This document shows, one piece after another, positions 1 through 4,394 of a DNA stretch of 5,134 nucleotides. Under the pieces are notes generated by a model. It made no database searches and was not told the DNA's origin. It saw only the letters and a program-made list of their open reading frames with translations. Location: contig JBBRMQ010000275.1 in the NCBI GenBank assembly GCA_038230775.1, positions 1 through 5,134 of the forward strand, written 5' to 3'. Within the stretch, counting starts at the first letter, position 1. The number at the start of each line of letters is the position of its first letter. This DNA comes from JBBRMQ01 sp038230775. GTDB lineage: Bacteria; Acidobacteriota; Thermoanaerobaculia; Gp7-AA8. Made by a program: the position numbers and the translations under genes.

Positions 1-722
1 ACGGACGCGCGGTTGCGCACGTCGGACGCGCGCGCGGGTTTCGTGTTCGCGTGTACATGAGCGCGTCGACGCCTTCCGCGTCGCAGGAGCGGATCCGCGC
101 GGAAGGTGCCGAGGTGGTGCTGGTGAACGGGACGTACGACGATGCGGTGGCGCGGGCGCGCGATGACGGCGGCGTGATCATCTCCGACACGGCGTGGCCC
201 GGCTACGAGGAAGTGCCGCAGCTCATCATGGCCGGCTATACGCACATCTGCGACGAAGCGGAGAAGCAGTGGACGGCACGGCCGGACGCGGTGTTCGTGC
301 AGGCTGGCGTAGGCGCGCTTGCGGGTGCGGTGGTCAGCTGGTTCTGCCACCGTTACGGCGATGAAAAACCAAGACTGACGATCGTTGAAGTATGTCGCGC
401 CGGCGTCCCCGCCGGCCGTACCGCCGGCGTCTCGCCGGCACGCCGCCGGGACGGCGGCGGGACAGCCGCCGAGAGGGCGGCGCGACTTCCATCGATCATG
501 TCTGGGCTCGACTGCGATGAGCCCTCTTCGCTCGCCGTTCCCGTCCTGCAACAAGGTGCCGACGACTTCGTCACGGTCAACGACGATCAGGCGCGCGACG
601 CGATGGTGCGACTCGCCGCGGCGGGGATCAATTCCGGTCCGTCCGGCGCCGCGGGATATGCCGGTGTCATCGCCAGACGGCCTGTCGGCACGGTCCTGGT
701 GATCAACACGGAGGGAGCGTGA
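1..722 (+). CDS. dpaL: Diaminopropionate ammonia-lyase-like PLP enzyme, C-terminal part (5' end outside window)
   Basis: The family (E. coli YgeX/DpaL) removes ammonia from 2,3-diaminopropionate to give pyruvate, using PLP in the cytoplasm. The frame is open from the first complete codon (position 3), and the first residues continue a GNHGRAVA-type motif, so the gene starts upstream; the GTG at 51 is internal. Visible family features are VYMSAS followed by QERIRAEGAE, YDDAVARA, DTAWPGYEEVP, the glycine-rich phosphate-binding loop QAGVGALAG (300-326), SIMSGLDCDEPSS (from 492), SGPSGAAG and the terminal VINTEGA. The lysine that binds PLP lies outside the window. Between IVEV (381-392) and SIMSG the family has a conserved segment of about 23 residues beginning EPD in E. 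coli. Here 33 residues rich in Arg, Gly and Ala stand instead, encoded by a palindromic repeat. The C-terminus is about 20 residues shorter than in E. coli. The stop overlaps the next gene. The family call is strong; the exact substrate and remaining activity are uncertain. Confidence 0.85.
   Translation, partial: GRAVAHVGRARGFRVRVYMSASTPSASQERIRAEGAEVVLVNGTYDDAVARARDDGGVIISDTAWPGYEEVPQLIMAGYTHICDEAEKQWTARPDAVFVQAGVGALAGAVVSWFCHRYGDEKPRLTIVEVCRAGVPAGRTAGVSPARRRDGGGTAAERAARLPSIMSGLDCDEPSSLAVPVLQQGADDFVTVNDDQARDAMVRLAAAGINSGPSGAAGYAGVIARRPVGTVLVINTEGA
394..486. repeat. 93-bp multi-hairpin palindromic (REP/MITE-like) element inside dpaL
   Basis: Perfect 9-bp terminal inverted repeats, GTCGCGCCG (394-402) and CGGCGCGAC (478-486), bound the element. 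Inside are four consecutive hairpins: 400-405/410-415 (loop TCCC), 423-429/433-439 (loop TCT), 441-448/452-459 (loop GGA) and 465-470/476-481 (loop GAGAG). The outermost hairpins share a few bases with the terminal repeats. Its length is 31 codons, and it has no stop in the lyase frame. No transposase or clear target-site duplication is visible. That it is a dispersed genomic repeat is inferred from its architecture. Confidence 0.75.
710..714 (+). promoter_or_regulatory. Shine-Dalgarno GGAGG for the M20 peptidase gene
   Basis: GGAGG lies 4 nt before the GTG at 719, inside the last codons of the lyase gene. The spacing is a little short, but it supports that GTG as the start, together with the 4-nt stop/start overlap (GTGA). 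Confidence 0.6.
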
Positions 723-2029
723 ACGCGATCGAATCGTTCGAGCGGAATCGCGATCGATATCTGCGCGACCTCGAGGATCTCTGCCGCATTCCGAGTGTCT
801 CCGCGCTCGATCCGGCGAGCGTTCGCCAATCTGCGGTCGCGGTCGCAGAACTTCTCCAGCGTCATGGCTTACGAAACGTTCAATTGCTCGAATCGGAAAA
901 CGCCCATCCGTCGGTGTATGGCGACTGGATTCTCGATCCTGGCGCGCCGACGATCCTCATCTACGGTCATCACGACGTGCAGCCGCCGGGGAACGTCGAT
1001 CGATGGTCGTCGCCGCCGTTCGAGCCGCAGATCCGCGACGGCCGCATGTACGCGCGAGGCTCGTCCGACGACAAAGGCGGCGTGATGGCACACGTGGCGG
1101 CGGTGGCGTCGTGGCTCGATGGCTGCGGCGCGCTGCCATGCAATGTGAAGTTCCTGATCGAAGGCGAAGAGGAGATCGGGTCACCGCACCTCGGCGATCT
1201 CCTACGCAAGGATCGCGACTTGCTGCACGCCGATTTTGTGGTCCTGAACGACACGCCGAATTTCGCCACCGGTGTTCCTGCGCTGACGTACCGGCTGCGC
1301 GGCATGTGCCAGATCGACGTCGAGGTTCGCTGTCTGACGCAACCGCTGCACAGCGGGCGAGGCGGCGGTCTGGTTCCCGATCCGGTCGCCGTGCTCGCGC
1401 ACATCATCGAGACCATCGATCTCAATCAGGAAGCCGTTGCGCCACTCCAAGATGATGAGTCGAAGCGCATCGCGTCGTTGCCGTTCTCGCACGCCTTCCC
1501 GTTGGCGGAGGGCGTGGAGCTCCTGGCCGATGATGATCCGTGGGGGCGGTTATGGACGCGGCCGTCGATGACGGTGATCGGCTTCGAAGCGCATCCGATC
1601 GCCGGCTCGTTCAATCAGATCCTCCCGTCGGCCCGTGCACGCTTGTCGATCCGCACGGTTCCGAATGTCTCCGGCGATGTGATCGCCGCGCGTCTGCGTA
1701 AAGCGGGGAAGCCTCACGCGCAGGTTCGCGCCGACATCGTCAGCGCGGCGCCATGGTTTCGCATCGAGCCGAAGGGTCCGGCGTTTGATGCGGCGATACG
1801 AGCGCTTGCGCGCGGCTACGGATGCGAGCCGGTGTTGATCGGCGCCGGCGGCACCATCGGATTCGTGGGAACGTTCGCCGAGCAGTTTGCGGGAGTTCCG
1901 CTTCTGCTCATGGGAGTGGAAGATCCGCCCTGCAACGCCCACTCCGAGAACGAAAGCCTCCACCTCGGCGACTGGGACCGCTGCTGCCGTTCGGCAATTT
2001 TCTTGTACCAGGAGCTCGCTGCAATTTGA
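719..2029 (+). CDS. M20-family metallopeptidase (dipeptidase/deacylase type)
   Basis: This complete 436-residue protein matches the two-zinc M20 aminoacylase/carnosinase-like family, which hydrolyses dipeptides or N-acyl amino acids in the cytoplasm. Expected residues are all present: YGHHDVQP (ligand H84, catalytic D86), ARGSSDDKG (bridging D117), EGEEEIGS (catalytic E151, ligand E152), LNDTP (ligand D178), the dimerisation-domain HSG (H211) and the C-terminal ligand in AHSENE (H408). The lid/dimerisation domain spans roughly 190-300. No signal peptide is seen, and the length is normal for the family. It begins with GTG overlapping the stop of the lyase gene by 4 nt, so the two are probably one transcript with coupled translation. 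E. coli also pairs a DpaL-type lyase (ygeX) with an M20 gene (ygeY), although this protein looks nearer to the carnosinase-like branch. A joint role in releasing and degrading an acylated or peptide-bound amino acid is an inference. The substrate cannot be read from the sequence. Confidence 0.93.
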   Translation: MNAIESFERNRDRYLRDLEDLCRIPSVSALDPASVRQSAVAVAELLQRHGLRNVQLLESENAHPSVYGDWILDPGAPTILIYGHHDVQPPGNVDRWSSPPFEPQIRDGRMYARGSSDDKGGVMAHVAAVASWLDGCGALPCNVKFLIEGEEEIGSPHLGDLLRKDRDLLHADFVVLNDTPNFATGVPALTYRLRGMCQIDVEVRCLTQPLHSGRGGGLVPDPVAVLAHIIETIDLNQEAVAPLQDDESKRIASLPFSHAFPLAEGVELLADDDPWGRLWTRPSMTVIGFEAHPIAGSFNQILPSARARLSIRTVPNVSGDVIAARLRKAGKPHAQVRADIVSAAPWFRIEPKGPAFDAAIRALARGYGCEPVLIGAGGTIGFVGTFAEQFAGVPLLLMGVEDPPCNAHSENESLHLGDWDRCCRSAIFLYQELAAI

Positions 2030-2048
2030 GGAACGGCCGAAGGCCAGA

Positions 2049-2099
2049 TGTGGGACCAGCCCTCCGGCTGGCCTCGCCAGTCAGAGGACTGGCCCCACA
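2049..2099. repeat. 51-bp palindromic element able to form a three-way junction
   Basis: The outer stem is TGTGGG (2049-2054) with CCCACA (2094-2099). It encloses two hairpins: CCAGCC/GGCTGG (2056-2061/2066-2071, loop CTCC) and CCAGTC/GACTGG (2077-2082/2087-2092, loop AGAG). It lies in the 107-bp gap between the ends of the convergent peptidase and menG genes. It has no T-run, so it is not a typical intrinsic terminator, but it could still limit read-through or protect 3' ends from either side. The shape suggests a REP-type dispersed repeat. The rest of the gap shows only a small GGCC-GAA-GGCC hairpin near 2035-2045. Confidence 0.7.
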
Positions 2100-2136
2100 C
2101 ACTGGAGCTGGGAACTCGAGAAAAGGCGAGCCCGCG

Positions 2137-2814
2137 TCACGAGGCGATGTAGAGATACGCGATGCCGAACGTCAGCCGTTCGAATTCGATCGTGGTGAAG
2201 TTCGCGCTGCGACGCATCAGCGCCACGAAGTCGTCGCCCGATGGAAATCGCGCGGATGACGACTCGAGATATTCGTAGGCGCTGCGATCTCCGGTGACGG
2301 CGCCGCCGATGCGCGGCAGAACATGCTGCCGATAAAAACGGTACAACGGTGCGAACCATCCGAGCGGCTGTCCCAACTCGAGCACGACGACGCGCCGTGC
2401 GACGCGCGCCATCTCGCGAATCGCCTTCTCCGGATCGGCGACGTTGCGGATTCCGAACGAGATGCTGGCGACGTCGAAGCTCCTGTCGGGGAACGGCAGC
2501 GCCATCGCGTCGGCGCGCTCGAATTCGATGCCTGGCGCCTTCTGCCTGGCAATCACCAGCATCTCTTCCACGAAGTCCGTGCCGATGACGGTCGCACCGG
2601 CCTGCTGAAAGGCGATGGCCAGGTCGCCGGTTCCGGTCGCGCAGTCGAGCACCCTTTCGCCGGCGCGCACGCCTGACCTCCGCACCGTTCGCCGTCGCCA
2701 GAGATGATGGATGCCGCCGGAGAGAACGGTGTTCGCGCGATCGTAGCGGGTGGCGATGGACGCGAACATGGAGTGAATCTGTTGAGGATCGGGCAAGCGC
2801 CGCGACCATGCCAC
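2137..2814 (-). CDS. menG: Demethylmenaquinone methyltransferase MenG/UbiE
   Basis: This enzyme uses SAM to methylate demethylmenaquinone, the last step of menaquinone synthesis. With the GTG start at 2814 it has 225 residues and begins MAWSRRLPDPQQIHSMF. The family normally has a short leader before the F.xIA.RYD motif, so I prefer this start (or the TTG at 2796) over the ATG at 2769; none has a clear Shine-Dalgarno. Family motifs are present: RYDRAN, SAM motif I VLDCATGTGD (55-64), GTDFVEEML (78-86), ADAMALPFPDRSFD (101-114), ISFGIRNV (118-125), VVVLELGQP, HVLPRIGG and AYEYLESS, ending FGIAYLYIAS. One oddity: RVARRVVVLE lacks about three residues, the usual Pro-Gly-Gly turn, compared with RVLKPGGRLLVLE. 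The gene is divergent from menF, which confirms menaquinone rather than ubiquinone as the likely substrate. Confidence 0.93.
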   Translation of the reverse strand: MAWSRRLPDPQQIHSMFASIATRYDRANTVLSGGIHHLWRRRTVRRSGVRAGERVLDCATGTGDLAIAFQQAGATVIGTDFVEEMLVIARQKAPGIEFERADAMALPFPDRSFDVASISFGIRNVADPEKAIREMARVARRVVVLELGQPLGWFAPLYRFYRQHVLPRIGGAVTGDRSAYEYLESSSARFPSGDDFVALMRRSANFTTIEFERLTFGIAYLYIAS

Positions 2815-2815
2815 A

Positions 2816-2842
2816 GACAACCGACAACTGACAACCGACAAC
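2816..2842. repeat. 7-bp tandem repeat array (CGACAAC/TGACAAC), menG-menF intergenic
   Basis: Nearly four units run in register: GACAACC, GACAACT, GACAACC and GACAAC. They occupy much of the space between the two divergent starts and end next to the preferred GTG start of menG. They have the same period and CGAC core as the CGACCGG arrays inside menF and menD. Confidence 0.75.
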
Positions 2843-2854
2843 GCGCGAAGCGCA

Positions 2855-2860
2855 TAGAAT
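2855..2860 (+). promoter_or_regulatory. Possible -10 element (TAGAAT) for menF
   Basis: TAGAAT matches the sigma-70 -10 consensus at five of six bases and ends 8 nt before the menF ATG. Transcription would start close to the ATG, giving a nearly leaderless mRNA, which fits the lack of a well-spaced Shine-Dalgarno. The best -35-like match (CTGACA, 2828-2833, within the 7-bp array) lies 21 nt away, too far for a standard promoter. Weak evidence only. Confidence 0.2.
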
Positions 2861-2868
2861 CGGTGGAG

Positions 2869-3762
2869 ATGCACCGCGACTTCGCGTTCATCCAGACAGC
2901 CCCCGGACGCGTGTTCGTCGGCTGGGGCCCGTTCGAACAGTTGCCGTTCCGCCGCCCCGATCGACCGGCCTTTTTCATCAGCGATTTCTTCCTCGGCGAT
3001 CCGCATCCCTGGAGGCATCCGGCGGCGTGGGAAGAGATCGCGATCGAAGAGCTGGCCGCGCAATTTCCGGAGGTGCCTCCGCCGCACATCGAGTGGCAGC
3101 CGCTGACGATCGAAGCATTCGCGCCGTTGTTCGAGTCCGCCAGGGCGGCGATCGACGCCGGCGCGTTCAAGAAGATCGTGCCGGTCATCTTCGAGTCGGG
3201 GACGAGCGATCGCGAGGCTCCCTGGTCCTGGCTGCTGCAACGTCTGGCGAATGCACCGCGTTTCATGACGGCCTACGGCTTCGCGTATCAACACCACGCG
3301 CTGGCGGGCGCCACGCCGGAGATGCTCTTCGCTTCCGACGGCCGCGGATATCAGACGATGGCGCTCGCGGGGACGCGGCCCGTGGAGCGTTCGGCCGAGC
3401 TGCTCCGGGATCCGAAAGAGTTGCGCGAGCATCGCATGGTCGTCGACGACATCGTGCGTCGCGTCGCGCCGTTCGGCAACGTGGAGGTCGAGCCCATTCG
3501 CGTGATCGAACTGCCGTCGATCGCGCATCTCGCGACGCCGATCCGCTTCGAGGAGATCGGCGCCGATCGCATGACATTCGCCGACATCGTGCGCCGTCTC
3601 CATCCGACGGCGGCGTTAGGCGTGTGGCCGCGCACCGAAGCGGGCGAACGCTGGCTGCGCGAGGCCGATCGCGGCGTGAAGCGTCGAACGTTCGGAGCGC
3701 CGTTCGGCGTGGAATGGGAGGACCATCGCGGGCTGGCGCTGGTGGCGATCCGCAATCTGTAG
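2869..3762 (+). CDS. menF: Isochorismate synthase MenF, open frame up to an in-frame TAG
   Basis: MenF isomerises chorismate to isochorismate, the entry step of menaquinone synthesis. From the ATG at 2869 there are 297 residues before TAG. The frame is open further upstream, but that stretch is intergenic and holds the repeat array; a GTG at 2863 is an alternative start. Chorismate-binding fold motifs in order: GAFKKIVPV (98-106, K102 matching the catalytic lysine of KVVLAR), GATPEMLF (147-154), MALAGTRPVER (164-174), KELREHRMVVDD (183-194), IAHLATPI (218-225), LHPTAALGVWP (244-254), RTFGAPFGVEW (273-283) and LVAIRNL at the end. The family continues about 50 residues beyond IRN with the GAGIV motif and a helix carrying Mg-binding glutamates. 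Those residues are present downstream in the same frame, so the product ending at TAG would lack part of the active site. Assignment to MenF rather than EntC or another chorismate enzyme rests on the menD and menG neighbours. Confidence 0.88.
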   Translation: MHRDFAFIQTAPGRVFVGWGPFEQLPFRRPDRPAFFISDFFLGDPHPWRHPAAWEEIAIEELAAQFPEVPPPHIEWQPLTIEAFAPLFESARAAIDAGAFKKIVPVIFESGTSDREAPWSWLLQRLANAPRFMTAYGFAYQHHALAGATPEMLFASDGRGYQTMALAGTRPVERSAELLRDPKELREHRMVVDDIVRRVAPFGNVEVEPIRVIELPSIAHLATPIRFEEIGADRMTFADIVRRLHPTAALGVWPRTEAGERWLREADRGVKRRTFGAPFGVEWEDHRGLALVAIRNL

Positions 3763-3924
3763 TGGCGCAGCGAGTCGGTGCGCATCGGATCGGGCGCTGG
3801 TGTCATCGCCGAGAGCCGGCTGGGACGCGAGTTCGACGAACTGCGCGACAAGCGCGAGCAGGTCAAAACGCTCTTCGGGGTCGCGTCGCCGGTCGCCGGT
3901 CACCGGTCGCCGGTGCTCACATGA
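3763..3924 (+). other. menF: C-terminal continuation of MenF beyond the in-frame TAG
   Basis: In the same frame directly after TAG (3760-3762) comes WRSESVRIGSGAGVIAES, then GREFDELRDK and a final helix ending TLFGVA. This is the expected end of a chorismate-utilising enzyme. GAGVIAES matches GAGIV..S, and the EFDE pair (residues 321 and 324 counting TAG as 298) matches the E..E pair of the C-terminal helix that holds Mg in the family. Read through, the protein would be 351 residues, a normal length. The frame ends at TGA 3922-3924, overlapping the menD ATG as ATGA, a sign that this is the evolved gene end. The last dozen residues come from a 7-bp repeat array. One C-to-T change (CAG to TAG) would explain the stop; read-through, recoding or a sequence error are alternatives. 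Confidence 0.85.
3889..3914. repeat. 7-bp tandem repeat array (CCGGTCG) at the menF/menD junction
   Basis: The units are CCGGTCG, CCGGTCA, CCGGTCG and a partial CCGGT. This is the complement of the CGACCGG units found twice in menD. The array encodes the tail of MenF (about SPVAGHRSPV) and ends 6 nt before the menD ATG, where a Shine-Dalgarno would be expected but none is visible. Confidence 0.75.
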
Positions 3925-4394
3925 CCAACATTTCCGCCGCACGCGGTGTCATCCAACAAGCGCTGGACTTCGGTGCGGAGACGTTCATCGTCTGCGGTGG
4001 ATCGCGCAACGCACCGTTGATCGCCGCATTGTCTCCGGAGACCGGCGACCGGCAACCGGCGACCACAATCTACACGTTCGTGGACGAGCGCTCGGCCGCG
4101 TACTTCGCGTTAGGCCGCGCCAAACGCGATGAAAAACCCGTGGCGGTGATCACCACCTCGGGCACCGCGGTCGCGGAGCTGCTGCCGGCGACCATCGAGG
4201 CGTTCTACTCCGGGGCGCCGCTCATTCTCATCACCGCTGATCGCCCCTCGCGCTTTCGCGGAACCGGCGCGCCGCAGACGATCGATCAGATCTCGATCTT
4301 CGGCTCCTACGCGGCGATCGATCCCGCGACGTGGAATCGTGCGACGCCGCTGCACATCAACATCGAGTTCGACGAGCCCTTGATCGATGAGTGA
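3921..4394 (+). CDS. menD: MenD N-terminal half (PYR domain) as a separate open frame
   Basis: MenD is the ThDP-dependent SEPHCHC synthase joining isochorismate and 2-oxoglutarate. This 157-residue frame covers only its first domain. It starts at an ATG overlapping the menF frame's TGA (ATGA), so translation is probably coupled. Motifs: IVCGGSRNAPL (23-33; family APGSRSTPL), FVDERSAAYFALG with the cofactor-activating glutamate at E56, VAVITTSGTAVAELLPATIEA, LILITADRP, TGAPQTIDQ and the final strand HINIEFDEPL. It is compact: compared from memory with E. coli MenD, about 20 residues (a helix) are missing between IDPATW and PLHINIEF. Residues 40-47 (ETGDRQPA) come from a 7-bp repeat array. The frame stops at TGA 4392-4394 just after the PYR domain, and the remaining domains follow in another frame from 4387. 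It could be a real subunit or one half of a frameshifted gene. Confidence 0.88.
   Translation: MTNISAARGVIQQALDFGAETFIVCGGSRNAPLIAALSPETGDRQPATTIYTFVDERSAAYFALGRAKRDEKPVAVITTSGTAVAELLPATIEAFYSGAPLILITADRPSRFRGTGAPQTIDQISIFGSYAAIDPATWNRATPLHINIEFDEPLIDE
4040..4065. repeat. 7-bp tandem repeat array (CGACCGG) inside menD N-terminal half
   Basis: The units are GACCGG, CGACCGG, CAACCGG and a partial CGACCA. Three 7-bp units make 21 bp (seven codons), so the array keeps the frame and encodes TGDRQPAT, between the SRNAPL motif and the DER glutamate motif. The loop is a few residues longer than in E. coli MenD at this place. Confidence 0.75.
4384..4394 (+). other. menD split junction: overlapping stop and start (ATGAGTGA)
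   Basis: The first half ends at TGA 4392-4394 and the second half starts at ATG 4387, an 8-nt overlap. In the frame of the second half, the nearest upstream stop is TGA 4381-4383, so any frame change must happen within 4384-4394. There is no clear Shine-Dalgarno; start at 4387 would rely on ribosomes ending the first frame. A +1 slip at GAG-T-GAG would instead fuse the two halves. Confidence 0.75.

Noticed and set aside
51..53. GTG at 51 as the true start of the lyase
   Set aside because: The same frame is open to the window edge and encodes the expected family sequence upstream, so this is an internal valine.
2049..2099. Intrinsic transcription terminator
   Set aside because: The stems are convincing but no T-run follows on either strand. 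Listed as a repeat instead.
2816..2842. CRISPR array
   Set aside because: The units are 7 bp, contiguous and without spacers.
2704..2868. Upstream extension of the menF frame to an ATG at 2704
   Set aside because: It would overlap menG, translate the 7-bp repeat array and add residues without family similarity.
2815..3603. Long minus-strand open frame extending menG upstream to 488 residues
   Set aside because: Only 2137-2814 resembles MenG. The rest is antisense to the menF coding sequence, has no family features, and is open only because of GC-rich codon use.
3760..3762. Pyrrolysine or selenocysteine insertion at the menF stop
   Set aside because: Selenocysteine uses TGA, not TAG. No pyrrolysine system is visible, and a chorismate enzyme has no known use for that residue here.
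3027..3920. Plus-strand open frame running into menD from far upstream
   Set aside because: The stretch before 3921 overlaps menF in another frame and gives an arginine-rich, feature-free translation. The MenD homology begins at the ATG at 3921.
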